Shown: positions 43,810-57,249, numbered from the stretch's first letter. The stretch: DNA of 64,000 nt from Sarcophilus harrisii (GCF_902635505.1 NC_045429.1:158494997-158558996); one strand, 5' to 3'. Translations and numbers: made by a program. The notes: a model not told the origin generated them from the sequence alone.

Positions 43810-45920
43810 GATTAAATTCTGAGAGGAAAAAGATCTATCCCACCCTTCTTCAGGATCAAAATTATGTTTTGAGATAGAAATCACACAAGTGACCTGTGAA
43901 TGAGAAAGCCTATCTAATGGCAAGCTTATATTCACGATGTATTTATTTCACATAATTAAAACCATGTGATCACATAGTAAAATTCTAAATCTTCTATTAA
44001 AAAAGGAAAGTAGCTTAGGAGAATCTTTCTCCAATTATTACTGTGGGGATTTTTATCCTAGAATAACTATGGAAGTCTTAAAAAAATAGATTCTAAGTTA
44101 TTGAGTTAGAGATTATCTCCTTTTTGGTTGTTGGATTTTTTTTTCTCATTTTCTAAAAGTATTTTTTTCTTCTCCCTATTCCCATTTTCCTTGCTTTAAA
44201 ACTAGATCTTCCTATCTCTTCCAGACTGGAAGTGTATTATTGACTCATGTTCCAATCAAAACATTGAAACACTGAAGCTTTAATCTGCTCCATTTTTCTG
44301 ATATGAGCCAGGTCACTTCCCTCTTAGGCAGCCTGGTAGTTATCCATTTCCATGGACTCATCATATTGGTTCAATCAGCTTTAGCTGTACTATATCTCAG
44401 AAGCCCTACACTCAAGAATTTACCAGCTTTAGCTTTCATGAAGGAGGGTCTATAGGCATCCACTATATTCAATTCCCTGCACCCATTTTGAAATATTTTC
44501 CTATTCTTTGGTGGATTATCTCTGTCTCCGTCTCTTTTTCTATAAATATATACATATACATGTGTGTATGTACATATAAAAATCATGAGGATACATATAC
44601 ATATGTGTATATATGAGTATTTTTGTGTGTGAATTGCTAATTAATTTATGAAATTAAGCAGGCACTTCCTGTTTTTTAGTATTCATCAGAAAGACCACAA
44701 TGGCACCATAAATTAAGGTTGTAATTACATTTTAATAAAGTACAGAAAGTTTAAGGACAAACAACAGAGGAAGTATAGAGATATATAGTAAAAGGGATTC
44801 AGAAGCAGGTGTCAGGCTGAGGATAGGGTGTGAAGGAAGACAGACAGTATTAGGGAAAAGGATAGAAAGAGAGAGGTACAGAGAATAACTAATATAATCA
44901 TGGATTAGGGTAGCCAGTGGTTAAAGAGTTTGGTCTGGAGTAAGGAAAACTTTTAACCCTCAGCATGGACTGAGATGGACATAAAAAAAGGCTAAGAGTC
45001 AGGGTTTTGAAGTCTAATTTTTATAGGATTTGGGTGGGAAACAGACTAACTTATCTATAACCCCTTGGGATTAGTTCATTAACATACCATCTCAAAGTTG
45101 TCAATAAAACTTTAGAACATATATATGTGTGTATGTGCGTGTATTGTGTAGGTATATAGTCATCTCAAAGTTATTATTAATATTTGGTGTTCTGCTGATC
45201 TTACTGTGAATTGTGAATGTCTGGAACTTAATTGAGAGTCACATATCATAAGACCAAAAAGCCTTGACAGCAAAGTCTAGATGCTTTCCCTGATTTAGCA
45301 CATATTACCAGGATGTGATTTTTGGTTATCATATGATATAGTTTGCAAGCCAACTTCTTCTTATCTTTAGGATCATCTACATGTGACTTCTAGGTTCTCT
45401 TTTACAATATATAAAATTACTTACTACACTGACTAAACAGGGTCTTAGTGGGCAAGAGGACCAGAATAAGCTACAATTTTAACATAGTATATGTTACATA
45501 TATACATATATATATGCATGTGTGTATGCATGTGTGTGTATTTTCCCCTCTTGGGATTTTTCTGTCTTCAGACTGACCCAGTGATCTCATTGATTTCTCA
45601 ACACTTTGGGAGGCTGAATGCCACTGAATACTAATTTATTCTGCCTGTTGCCTATAGTTGTAATGTACTCCTATTAATCACTTCTGCTTGAAGTTAATAG
45701 TAATACCATGTTATTGATTATACTGTTGCTTAATTTCATGTGGCTCCTGCTCTGTCCCCAAAAGGATTATCCAGATCTAGAAGAGAGGGAGTGAACAGAA
45801 CATTCCTCCTCCAACCCTCCCAGACAAAGTCCCAGAAATAGCCATACCAGCCTTTCTCAATGAATCATTGCCTTGAGCCTAGATCTCCAGACACAATAGG
45901 ATGAAATAACAAAAACAACA
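43810..45920. other. Unassigned intergenic sequence
   Basis: T-rich and CA/TG-rich patches (for example 44,545-44,620, 45,118-45,165 and 45,490-45,540), no exon. 44,100-44,520 has the look of an old repeat that I cannot name. Confidence 0.35.
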
Positions 45921-45929
45921 TCAATAAAA

Positions 45930-46195
45930 AAACATTTATAAAGCATTTTTTTTTTTGTTTTAAGCCCTTAGCTAAGGACTCGGGATACAAATTAAGGCAA
46001 AAATTCTTATTGTCCTCAAGGAATTACCATAATAATGAGGGAAAACAATATGTATATGAATTGATACAGACAAGATACCTACAGATTATATACAAAATAA
46101 TCTTAGAAAGAAAGGTTCTAGTAGCTAAGGGGACAGAAGAAGGCTCCCTAAGAGATAGCATTAAAGTTGTTTTGAAAGAAGTCAGGAAGTTCTCT
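45930..46195 (+). mobile_element. Ancient therian interspersed repeat
   Basis: CATTTATAAAGCATTTTTTT, GCCCTTAGCTAAGGACTCGG, GATACAAATTAAGGCAAAAA, TTGTCCTCAAGGAATTACCA and GAAGAAGGCTCCCTAAGAGA. Confidence 0.65.
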
Positions 46196-46199
46196 TGGA

Positions 46200-47330
46200 C
46201 CATATGGTTATACCTTTCTTCCCTGTTGCAGTCACCAAGAGGAGGTGAATACTACATAGATACTGTCTTGTTTGAGCCTAAGAGAACTGGTTAGTTATGC
46301 TAGGTGTTCTTCCTTTATCTATGTTTTGATTTTTCCTCTCGCTCATCTAATTGAGATTGTATGCTCTCTAGACAGTTTGCAAACTATCTTGGGAACCAAG
46401 AATAATGGGTTCCACTTAAAACCCCCACAGATCACCCACACTCCTTAAACAATAAGTACCTAGATAATGGGGTAACGGGTCTTCTAAAGCACACAAAGTA
46501 AGTAGATTTATAGTGCTTCTAGTCAAGTTTTTAATGATTAAGCATTGCCCTGCTACTAAATATTTTCCTGACTTTTCTCTTTCTGTCCATTAAAATTATA
46601 CCAGATGGGATATCATGAAACTTATACCAATGTGTTCAGCTTTGTGGCTATTACAGTATTTGTTGAGTTTAAGAAAATGCTTTGGAAAGTTCAAGTTGCT
46701 TAAAATATAAAAATGAGGTTAATAACTTGCTGAGGTTAACAACCATGAAATAGTTAGGGGCCTGGCAAGGAGTGTTTATTGTAGGTTAATTCAGTCTAAG
46801 CTAAAAATAATGTTCTCTATCTGTAAAAGGCAAGAGACTGAGCTACAGTAAGCTTCTTAAAAGAAACCAGTTCACAAGAAAAATTCTCAGGGACAGGGGT
46901 TTAGTTAGTTTTCAGATAGCTAGCATAAATATTTAGTAAAGCATTAACAACTTTCTCCCTAAGCATTATTTGATATTGTTGATATTATATTCTATTGAAT
47001 GCAATAATGTTTCACTGCAGGTGAAGTCTTTTTATTATCTCCTTGGATATCTCCTTACCTCTGACTGAGAATAGCTAGTCAACCTTTAAAAGAGATTAAG
47101 CAATTTCTTTATTGTTCAATTTGCCCCCATATGCTTTCCCCCATAATTTGTTTCAAAAGTCTATGAAATGTAGTTCTCGGATTTTATGAAAGGAAAGCTT
47201 AACTTGAGATTTTTCATCCAGACAAATTCTATTGGTTCATTTCTTCTGGTTCATTTGAGTTGGAAATTCAAATTGAAATTCCTCTCATTAATGAAGGTTA
47301 ACAACTCATCTAGGTTGTATAGTCTTAAAG
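46200..47330. other. Unassigned intergenic sequence
   Basis: No exon or repeat recognised. Confidence 0.4.
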
Positions 47331-47339
47331 AGTTGTTTG

Positions 47340-47460
47340 GAACACTAAGAGATTAAGTGACTTGTCCAGAGTCACAAAGTCAGTATGTGTCAGAGGCAGA
47401 ATATGAACTTGGTATTGCTGACTTTAAGAGCAGCTCTCTATGTAATGTTAAAGTATTGCT
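47340..47460 (-). mobile_element. MIR fragment
   Basis: Antisense GAGATTAAGTGACTTGTCCA and GAGTCACAAAGTCAGTATGT. Confidence 0.8.
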
Positions 47461-47509
47461 GCTGTGTGGAAAAGGTCCATTTAAATATGCAAATAAAAAT
47501 GTCGACTAA

Positions 47510-47675
47510 TGGAAGCAAAAGTACTGGTCTGGGAATTTAAAGGACTAGGCTTTTAGTCTCAATTCTACTATATCAAGTCATTTAGTCTATGTGAGCATTC
47601 ATTTCCTCATCTCTAACATGAAGTTAGAATAGACACTCTTTAAAATCATTTCTGGTCTAATATTCTAAGTTTCTA
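47510..47675 (+). mobile_element. MIR-type SINE copy
   Basis: GTACTGGTCTGGGAATTTAA, TATATCAAGTCATTTAGTCT and ATTTCTGGTCTAATATTCTA, which is the MIR 3' motif. Confidence 0.7.
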
Positions 47676-47689
47676 AATACTCCTGAGTA

Positions 47690-49380
47690 TATCTGGACAC
47701 ATTAAGCTATTTGAAGTCATTAATTCCATCCTTACTGTGAATTGTATGAGTTAGCTTAATTTTTGATGAGTAATGAAACAAAATAGGGTTGGAACAAATG
47801 GCAGCATCCTTGACAACCATTATGCATAGGGCAATGTAATGAGGGCCTGTGGGAAGCCAACAAGCAGAACAAATATACTGAATACTTCAGAGGAAATGAA
47901 GAAAAAGGAAGGAAAGTACAAGGAAAATATAAGCAGAAGGATAGAGAAAGGGGAAGTGAGAAGTTTCAGAGAATACTTTTTGCCCACTTCATAATTTTGA
48001 TTTGGTCTGACTATCGGAATAACTGCTAGGAGCCAAAGATTTGAGAGAATGCAGTACAATAGAAATCTTCACATAACAGCCAGAGGCTGGCAGATCTCGA
48101 AAGACATTTTGATGGCTGGCTCCCTATGACACTCATGCCAAAGGCTAACAAAATCTCTTTTACAACTTGTTACATATTACTTATCTTCGCATAGTATGAA
48201 TTTCTAGTCAAACTAGTCTACTTCCCTTTGCATATTTTAAGTTCTACCAGGACTCTAAATTTATTGTGAGGTTGTACTCTAAATCCTACGAAACAATAAA
48301 TATACTCTCCCTGTTCCTCTTTATCTTTTCTCAAAAGTCTGCCTCTTGAAATTCCATCCATCCATGTACTGCAAAGAGATTTCAATCAAGAACATTTTCT
48401 CTATACCCCAAGCCAGAAGTATTTGCTGAATTACTTTAGCATAATGATTGTGCTTTTATTTTACACTTAGCAAATCTATTATTATTATTATTGCTATAAC
48501 TGTATATGCATCATTTCTTCTACTATTTTGTAGATATAGGAGCCACTGTAATAAGAATGCCAATTTAATTACAAACTATATGAATATCCTTAGGGCGGTA
48601 ATCAAAGTTTCTCCTACTTATAGATCTCTAAACAAAGACAATCTAATCTAAGATCTTAAACTGATCTTTATTCAATGACTACTGAATTAAGTGTAGCATA
48701 GACTTGTAGGCAAAACTAAAATGTTTAAACATTTTAGAGGAACCAAATTCCCCACATATACTCTAGCAAAGATCAACAAAGAACACCAGGTCAAATAATG
48801 ATAATGAATTCTAAAGAGAAACACAAGTCCTTCAACTAGCTGGAAACTGAATAGTAAGATAGTCAAAAACTAGTGGATTTTGGGGAAAGATCTCACCAGA
48901 AAAAAAAAAACAGCACATGTATAGCTAAACAGGACTGTTTCCCTTTTGAGTTTAAGGTAATTATTTCTACATTGTGTGTGTGTGTGTGCTTTTCAACCCT
49001 CCTTTGTATGGTTTAGAGTAATATTCGTATGATACCTGTTCCCCTCTCCTTTTTCTTGTTATTCATATGTTCTTATTCTACCTCCTTGTAAGAAAAAGTA
49101 ATTACCTTCCTCTTCTTTCTTATTTGTTACCTTGTATGTTTCCTTTCTCCTTCCTTTTCTTCCCTCCCATAAAAGCATAAAAAAATAATAAATATAATTT
49201 ATCATATAAATAACAAAAATAAGGAAAATTATATTATTATATCAATAAGTGAAAAATAATAGGGCAAATATAATACCAATTTATGCTTTTAAAAACATCT
49301 AAAAAGCTACAAATAAATGGACCTTTACTTAATATAGTTAATTGTATCTCTCTTAAGCTAAGAGCATCATCTATCTTTAT
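47690..49380. other. Unassigned intergenic sequence
   Basis: A short GT run lies at 48,975-48,989. No exon or nameable repeat. Confidence 0.4.
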
Positions 49381-49384
49381 GTAC

Positions 49385-50110
49385 TACACTAACTAAGAAA
49401 AATGCAAATTAAAATTACTTTGGGGCTCCACTTCATATTTAACATCCTGGGGGGAAATGACAAAAAAGGAAAATTACAAGTGTTGAAGGACATGTAGAAA
49501 GACAGAAATGCATGTTGGATATATATGAATTGGTCTAGCCATTCTGGAAAGCCTTGGGAACTATATTCCCAAAAGTTACCATTTGACCCAGTGAAACCAC
49601 AAGTTAAATACCCCAGACAAATGGAAAAAAAAGGAAAGTTCCCTTATGTATGTACAAAATATTAATAGTAATAGTTTTTGTTGCAACAAAGGACTGGAAA
49701 TTAAGTAGGTTTTCCACCAAAGGGGGAATAATTGAACAAATTAGAATATATGAATCACAGGAATATGACAAAATGATCGATTCAGAGAAACCCAGGAATA
49801 TTTATATAAACTGCTACACAGTGAAATGAGCAAACCCAGGAGAACAATTCATGCAACATTGTAAAAAGGAAAGACAAATGCAATTACCAACCACAACACA
49901 AGACAGAAAAACAAAGCACTCTTCCCATTTCTTAACAAGAAGGTGATAGATTAGATATATATGGCATAAAACATAATATAGGAATGACCAATGTATGGAT
50001 TTGTTTAACTATGCTTATTTATTATGAAAAGGATTTAAAAAAATATAAAAAGGGAGTGCAGTGGGGTGGGGTCATTGGTAATAGTGATGCCATAAAACAA
50101 GCAAAAGTAG
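49385..50110 (+). mobile_element. Old LINE-1 (HAL1-like) ORF2 end and 3' UTR
   Basis: AGAAAAATGCAAATTAAAAT, CAAGTGTTGAAGGACATGTA, CATTCTGGAAAGCCTTGGGA, AAGGACTGGAAATTAAGTAG and GAAATGAGCAAACCCAGGAG follow the LINE-1 ORF2 C-terminal order with strong divergence from the younger copies. Confidence 0.8.
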
Positions 50111-50282
50111 AAAATGAAACATTTGAAAATGCATAGAAGAGAAGGAAATTCAGGAAAGACACAAACAATAATTTTTTAATTAACCTGCTGAATTTATTTT
50201 ATTCTAAAAACTACAGTTATACAATAGTTGTTTATAATTTCATATACATTCCCCTTTTTTTCTGTTTTGTTTGTTTTTTGTT

Positions 50283-50394
50283 TTTTTGCTGAGGCAGGGT
50301 CACACAACCAGGAAGTGTTAAGTGTCTGAGGCCTCCGCTCCTCCTGACTTCACAGCTTGTGCTCTATCCACTACACCAACTAGCTGCCCCTTTT
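50283..50394 (-). mobile_element. Short marsupial SINE
   Basis: Antisense: T-rich tail, GCTGAGGCAGGGTCACACAA, GAAGTGTTAAGTGTCTGAGG, CACTACACCAACTAGCTGCC. Confidence 0.92.
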
Positions 50395-50879
50395 CTGCTC
50401 TTTATATATGAAAATGTTCATGCTTGTAAATGTTTGTCAGAATAACAATAAAAATAAAATTAAAAGAAAAAATAAATGTATTGGCTAGAGAGAGAATGAA
50501 AGAGTCATTGTGGCAGATCTCTTCAGCCTTCGCTATTCTGATATTCTGCATATTTTTTTTTTTTTCTGTTTCTCTTTGTATTTTCCAGTGTTATACACAT
50601 TTCTGGGGAAATCTTTACCTATTGGGTTATTGTGTGTGCTCAAGGTGTTATGAGTAGAATATCTAGATGTGGCAGCTTTGTGTGATAACACATGGCTTTT
50701 TCCTTGGCAACAAATTTTATCAGCCAATGCCAGAGGTTAGAGTTTAGCAATCAGTAGTCTAAGGATTCTGAAAACAGAGTTGTTTGGCACATGTCATAAC
50801 TAAGTATACCTAAAAGAGACAAAATAAATGCTTGGCAAATTCAAAGGTATTTATTGGTTATGCTTATTATTTATCAGTA

Positions 50880-51255
50880 AAAACACACACATAAAACAAT
50901 ACAAACTACAATTATGTATGTATACATAGCAAACAAATACATACATACATATTACAATGCAAGCATTATGTACATATGTGTACTCCAACACACGTCCATG
51001 CACAATGCATACATGCACAACATAGTGCATACCTGTGTAATGTGTATATGTGTTATTATATACACATGCACACATAATCATAGTTTATATTGCTATATTA
51101 TATATGTATTACATATTATGTATATAAACACATATAATTATGGTTTGTATTGTTTTATGTACAATATATATAAAATCACACATTATCATGATTTATATTT
51201 TTATATATCTGTGTACACATATTCACATCTATACATATCTGTGTATTTACACACA
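50880..51255. repeat. Degenerate TG/CA- and TA-rich repeat array with inverted copies
   Basis: About 370 bases of alternating purine-pyrimidine sequence. CATAATCATAGTTTATATTG, then ATAATTATGGTTTGTATTG, then CATTATCATGATTTATATT recur every 50-65 bases. ATAAAACAATACAAACTACA near 50,891 is an inverted copy of the unit at 51,134-51,160. Confidence 0.85.
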
Positions 51256-51259
51256 TTTA

Positions 51260-51860
51260 ACCTTGAGAACAATTTGTTCCAGTGCTCATGAAGGTGATTG
51301 AAGCAGGCACTGTGAAGTGATTAGAGGTTGATCAGATATCAGAGATACTAAGATGATCTATCACAGGCCATCACAGTCATACTGACTTTTGTCTTGCTAC
51401 TAAATGCTGTTTGGAAGAGAGTGTGAGACTGACTATTTTGTGCAATTTTACCTCTCTTAAATCCAATTCATGCTGGAGTTAAGACACCAACCTGTGATGA
51501 CATTAGTCTTAGAAAATGAATAAACAACAATTGTAAACTTTGATACATTCCACTGGGCTAGAAAGGCTTAAAATGCAGATCCAGAGAAGGATTGTAGATT
51601 GCCATCAGAGGTTCAACCTAGATAAACTCAGAGGAGTTCATCATCAAATGGTTGATCTTCAAATGATGATTGGGTATTTTTGAATCAGAAATGCATGAAG
51701 ACTGGCTACTAAAGCATGGAAAGATTGTAACCTGTATTGTCAAAGGTACTACTGAGACCATTCAAATAACAGATCTCTATTATAAAAGTAGTTGGCTTCT
51801 ACTCAGGTAGAAATGATTCGTGGTTGCCTTCATGGGATCTGGAAGGGACTTCATAAGTAA
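51260..51860. other. Unassigned intergenic sequence
   Basis: No exon or repeat recognised. Confidence 0.4.
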
Positions 51861-51869
51861 TTTACTTAA

Positions 51870-51995
51870 AAATTCCTTATCATAAAGATGACAAAGCAGA
51901 AGCCTGAGGAAATAAAAAGACTTGTCCAAGTTTACACAAATAGTAAATGGTAGAGTATGTGTTTAAACTCAGGTCTTAAGCTCCAAAGTTGTTCC
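51870..51995 (-). mobile_element. MIR fragment
   Basis: Antisense GCCTGAGGAAATAAAAAGAC and AGTAAATGGTAGAGTATGTG. Confidence 0.6.
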
Positions 51996-52189
51996 ACAGA
52001 ACCAAAAACTTCAAGTATACAGCATTTTACCCAAGAAAGGGCTTTACTTTGTGATCTATATATGAATATTGATACTGATAATCGTATAAGTCCCATATGT
52101 GATGAATCTTCAAAATCTCATCTACTGTCATAAAAAAGGATCTATTGGTACAAAGAAATAGGTACAAATGTTGGTTCAAAAATCTTCAA

Positions 52190-52552
52190 ATACTAGGGTC
52201 TCCTGGCCCTGTGCTGTTGTTCCACAAATATTGCTGGCTGTCAGATAACAATCTGTTGATCAGCAATACAAAGTTTCTGAGACAATAATGAGATGTCCAC
52301 CAGACTACTTCTCAACTCCATCCCTAAGCCATATAATTAGCATGTTAGTGACATGAAACACCCGGTCTCGCTTACTTTTTTCCTAAAAATTTATCTTCTT
52401 GCCCCTGGTTCTTTGCCAAACTTTTTTTGGCACTTAGCTCACTTTGATTAGTGTAACAATTATAATAAACTTTTCCCCTTGATTTGGAGATGGAACTGAG
52501 CCTACAAATTCTTTTGAAACACTTCATGACACTGGTCTGGAATTCCAACATT
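52190..52552 (+). mobile_element. Possible LTR fossil
   Basis: TAACAATTATAATAAACTTT gives a poly(A)-type signal about 90 bases before a terminus ending GAATTCCAACA, the usual LTR spacing. The start is not clear and no duplication was found. Confidence 0.3.
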
Positions 52553-52559
52553 TCTGGGA

Positions 52560-54535
52560 TCTTCTTTGAATCCCAACAGCTTTATAGGGCTTGCTTTGCT
52601 CCTCTTCTAGAAATGTTTCATTCTTTAAGATTACACTGATCTCTTCCAAAATAAGCATGCTAGGCTCATAGAGGGTCAAAAAGAGAGAGACACAGAGAGG
52701 ACTTATTCGTCAAGCAGTGCAGTTGGATTTTTCTTTTCTGTGTGGTTTTCCTTGTGTTTATCTGTTATTTTTGGTAATGTATCTGTAAGGATGTGGAGTG
52801 GTAGTGGTGGTGGTGAATGAAGCAATTGATTAAATCCCACTTAAAGTAACATGATGCTAAACTCACTTTAATACCTTTGCCATATGTGAATACATATATT
52901 GAAATACTCAATTAGGATGTGATATATGTGGGAGTAAATTGCAGATCTTTGGGGAGAATTCTTTGTTTCTACAATTATTATATTACCTTAGTAAAATACT
53001 CCTTTTTAAAATCTAAGTCTGGTTAACTGATATCAATTGATAATCTTGGGGGGGGGGGTAACACTTGATGGGAGTTCATGATTAAATCCCACCTCCAAGC
53101 CCTCAAGACTATCTTTAGAACCCTAAGGGGAAGCATAGGAGTGGTACTCTGGCAATCTGACTTGTTAGTGTAATAACTGGGATATTTGTCCTACTATTTG
53201 TGATATATGTGGGGTCTCATCTAGAATAATTTTGCACCTTTTCATATTTGCTAAAACGCATTGAAAAGATTCTATACCAAGGACTTCTATTGGATACCCT
53301 AGCTTTCAGGATTTTTTTCTCTTCTGTTTTAAACTATAGGTATACTTTAGTCAATCTGTCTTTATAAATCAGAGCAGTTTTTAAGAAATAACTTTTGCTT
53401 GTTTGAATGTTTACTTACCGATATCTGTTATAGTATTATATCAATTATATATATAGTGAGGCTTTGAGTTATATAGATTTTTACATTTCTCAAATATTGT
53501 GGACTAGTCATTTGGCCAGAGTGTACTATATAAGCTCATAATTGTTCATAATTTTGTCATTTTACCTTTAAGAATGCTTAGAATGTTTGCTTTATTGTGG
53601 CAGGAGACTATCAGAATTTATGAATTTCAGATTGAAGGTTCATAGAGTTCTTAGCTCTTTAGTAGGAAAGGGGTCTGTCTAGTACCTCTCCCATCCAGTG
53701 CCAGTACATTTGGAATCCAGCTGAACACAGAGTTGAGGGATCTCAGCCCCTACCTGGAGCTGAACTATCAAGCATCAAACCAGATAAGTTACTCCACCCA
53801 CTTTAAATTATAGACAAGCTGCTATCCTTGTCTGTCATATGATATAACTAACTGTCTTTGAACCACTGAATGACTAGGTGTGGAGAAGAAAGGCCTTGTC
53901 ATTTCTTTAATGACTCCAATAATCAAAGGCTTTACACTAGGTATGAAAAGTCCTTGATCAGTTAAGAAAACCTAGAAATTCAATGTATGAAATGGAATGC
54001 CTAAATTCAACCAATTTAGATTGGTTGAAGAGACTTGTTCATGCCCTGTGGGTTTTGTATACAATAAGCCAGATTTGGAACTCGGGCGCTGAAGCATCTG
54101 GAAGCTTAATTGTTGGAACTCTTCTAGGCATACCCATGAGAAGAATTTTAGGTTCAGTGTCAGACTCCTCCCCTCCCACCCCTTCTAGAACTTCCCATGA
54201 ACATCCTAGCAGGTTTCTTGCTATAGCTGGCTGTAGTCTGCATCTGGAGCCACAGACATACTAGCCATAGACTACAAGGAATCCAGGAGAAAACTATTAT
54301 TACTCCATGTCTAATGGGATGGAAACTTCATAAGCATTCCCACAGAGGGGACAAGAGACAAGGACTTTCCATAACCAGAAGCTTTGATTTGCTTTATTGT
54401 TTCCTCTCCCAAATTGGCAGAAGAGTTTATTCCAGATATTTCAGCAGAATACATACATACATATATGCATATGTGTCTATATGCACACACACACACATAT
54501 ATATACATATATATTTACCAACTGTTCTTTCAGCT
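52560..54535. other. Unassigned intergenic sequence
   Basis: A run of G lies at 53,048-53,058 and a CA/TA patch at 54,450-54,515. The frame at 53,983-54,264 (93 codons) has no recognisable motif. Confidence 0.4.
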
Positions 54536-54543
54536 TTAGTAAA

Positions 54544-54724
54544 TTCTTGTTGTTGAGCTCTTTCAATCATCTCCAACACTTTGTGACTCCATTTGAGCTT
54601 TTTCACTGGAATGGTTTGTCATTTTCTTAAACAGGTTTAAGGGACTTGGCTAGGGTTTGAAGCAGAATTTGAACCTAGGTCTTTTTGATTCTAGGCTTGC
54701 ACACTGAAACACTTAGTTACCCAA
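54544..54724 (-). mobile_element. MAR1-like CORE-SINE
   Basis: TTGTTGTTGAGCTCTTTCAA, CACTGGAATGGTTTGTCATT, AAGCAGAATTTGAACCTAGG. Confidence 0.85.
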
Positions 54725-54761
54725 TAGTCATTTGTAAAGATCTGGTTAATTTATTTATGTT

Positions 54762-54982
54762 AATTGGTGGCTCAGTGGATAGGTGTTGGTTCCAGAGTCT
54801 TCTGACCTCATATACTTACTAGGTCTGTGACCCTGGGAAAGTTACTTTTGTGTGCCTCAGTTTACTCATCTATCAAATGAGCTAGAGAAGGAAAATGGTA
54901 AACACTCCAGTATCCTTGTCAAGAAAATTCCAAAGGGGATCACTGAAGAATAGATGCAACTGAAAAACAACTGAACAAACTG
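54762..54982 (+). mobile_element. MAR1-like CORE-SINE
   Basis: TTGGTGGCTCAGTGGATAGG, TCTGTGACCCTGGGAAAGTT, GAGCTAGAGAAGGAAAATGG and CAACTGAAAAACAACTGAAC. It lies tail-out beside the antisense copy at 54,544. Confidence 0.92.
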
Positions 54983-55084
54983 ATAGTCATAGGCAAAATA
55001 GCAATGGTGGGGGTTTGTGAGCTATTGTTTTAGAAAGACATACGGTACTTCTCAGGACCTAAATGGAGCAAAGGAATTTATTAA

Positions 55085-55212
55085 TTAATTAGTATAATCT
55101 CCCTCCAATTTTACTAATGAGGTACTTAATCCCACTTAATCTAAATCAGAAAGATGGTAATAACTAGCAGAGATGTTATTTGAACCCAGAACCTCTGATT
55201 ATAGGTTCTGTG
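55085..55212 (-). mobile_element. MIR fragment
   Basis: Antisense AATTTTACTAATGAGGTACT and TTATTTGAACCCAGAACCTC. Confidence 0.65.
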
Positions 55213-55656
55213 ATAAACTGAATCATGGGTGGGGACCAGGTAAGTGACCCTCCAATGCCTGTCTCAGAGTCAGTGGATGCATTATAAATGTTCTAAGAGA
55301 GGATTAGCTATGTTTTCTTTACTCTATTAGAGTTAATTCCTCAACAGGAGTCTTAATTTGAGTGCTGATTATTTTATCTCTTAGGGATTCCTTGAGGAAC
55401 TGAGGATCTTCAGACTAAAGGGTGCCCTGGCCTTTATGTAAAAATCACAGTCTTAAATTGAAAATAAAATAGAGGCAGTGCAACAATTGAATGTAAAATC
55501 TTAAAAGGATTTTGAATTAATCTAATCCAGGTTTTAACCTAGAGTCTGTAAATTCAACACAGGCATATGTGTATGCATTAATAAGTTTAATATAACTGAT
55601 TTCCTTGTATGCTTTTTATCTAAAAACATTCTGAGAAGAGAAAGGAGTCTGCCTAA

Positions 55657-55895
55657 AGGCAGCTAGAGCTCTGGGCCTGGAGTCAGGAAGAACAGAATTC
55701 AAATTCAGATTTAACCATTTACTAGTTGTTCAATCCGGCCAAGTCACTTAACCGCTCTCTGCCTCAGTTTCCTCAATTGTAAAACGAAGGAAATAATAGC
55801 ATTTATTTTGCAGAGGCTGTTGTAAGGATCATTTGTAAAGCACTTGGCACAATGTCTGATGCATAATAGGCTTTTAATAAAAGTTTATTCCCTTC
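55657..55895 (+). mobile_element. CORE-SINE copy
   Basis: GGGCCTGGAGTCAGGAAGAA, CAAGTCACTTAACCGCTCTC, GGCTGTTGTAAGGATCATTT and GCACTTGGCACAATGTCTGA. Confidence 0.9.
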
Positions 55896-55937
55896 TTCCT
55901 CACTCTCCCATTGGCATTTCAAAAATGAGTAGGAAAG

Positions 55938-56068
55938 GGGCAGCTAGGTGGTGCAGTGGATAGCCCTCAAGTCAGGAGGATCTGAGTTCAAATATGATCT
56001 CAGATATTTAACACTTCCTAGCTGTGTGACCCTGGGCAAATCACTTAACCCCAATTGCCTCAGAAAAA
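55938..56068 (+). mobile_element. Short marsupial SINE with target duplication
   Basis: Near full-length: GGGCAGCTAGGTGGTGCAGT...CACTTAACCCCAATTGCCTC plus A tail. Flanked by AAAAATGAGTAGGAAAG (55,921-55,937) and AAAAATAAGTAGGAAAG (56,069-56,085), 16 of 17 identical. It lies just outside the MAP3K5 CpG island. Confidence 0.96.
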
Positions 56069-57249
56069 AAAAATAAGTAGGAAAGATCCCCAGGTCGACT
56101 TCAAATATTTCAAACGCTACTCCTTGGGTCCCAAGCTCAAATGTGTTACGCACAAACCTCGGAGCCAGCCAAGGCCCTCTGCCGCCTCATAGTTTAGCTC
56201 CCTTTGAAATCAGGGTCCATGCTTGCGCAACCTACTTGTTCTCAGGCCAGGCAGTCACAACTTAAACCAGTGAGCACAGCTAAACAGGAGCCAGGCGAGG
56301 GCGCTACGGCCGCGGAGACCGTCTCAAACTTACACCAACCGTAGCGAAAAACGACTTTCGTAATAGCAAAAGAGACTTTGTACAAGCCCCCAGCTTTCTG
56401 AAGTAAGTGAGGGCTTGCATACTGAGCTTATTCCGAGATAGGTAGCTAGCTGTATGGTGAAAACCAGAGGGAACGTACAACCTTTTGCTGAGCACCAGTC
56501 CTGCAGAAGGACCTGGGGAGCCACTGAGGACCGGTAGCAAGTGAGACAACACGGTCGCTTTCACCTCGCCGGAGGGCTTCCCAGCAGTGCCCGCCCCCAG
56601 GGGCTGGCCCCAGACTCTCCCAGCTCCAGCAAAGGGGCGGGAAGAAGGCAGTTAGCCGAGGGGACTTGCGGCTGGATGAAGTCGCTAGCCTCCAGCCCTG
56701 TGGGTCGGCGCTTAGACGAGGCGGCCGCAGCGATCGGAAGAGAAAAGAGGGAAGGGGAGGAGGAGGAAGCTGCAGTTGACTAGGGAGGCGTATCCTGTTG
56801 GCTTCTGGTGTGCGTGTACAACACTCTGCGGTCCCCCACCGGTAAGGTATCAGCCAGGTGGTTCTCCCTGGGACTGAGGAAACCCCCGCGGTCCCCAGAG
56901 AGCGCGCCGCGGAGAGGAGAGCGCACGCCACGAGAGCAGCTGGCGTTGCGTTATGCTGTCAGTGGCGCACGGAGTCTCCGGAGCTTAGTGCCGCTTGGCA
57001 GTCAGGCGGCACAGGTTTATTAAGAGCCCAGCCAGCCTAGACAAGGAGGAAGCGCTTTCTCCCCATCCGCCTAAGAGCTTGTCCCCACACCGCTTCTACA
57101 CCGAGCCTTGCAGCGAGCGAGAAACGCGGCCACGGAGGCGCCCAGGAGGGGAGACGCGCCGCCGGCTAGCGGCGTCCCTCCGGGAGAAAGAGCACCGGAG
57201 AAGAGGCGGCGCCGCGGTGGAGGCGGCGGCGGGGAGGGTGCTGCGCGAG

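Noticed and set aside
45585-45640. A short stretch (AGTGATCTCATTGATTTCTC, then CACTTTGGGAGGCTGAATGC) resembling Y RNA or an Alu-like head
   Set aside because: Similarity is limited to about 20 bases at a time, in an order that fits neither Y RNA nor 7SL, with no tail or flanking duplication.
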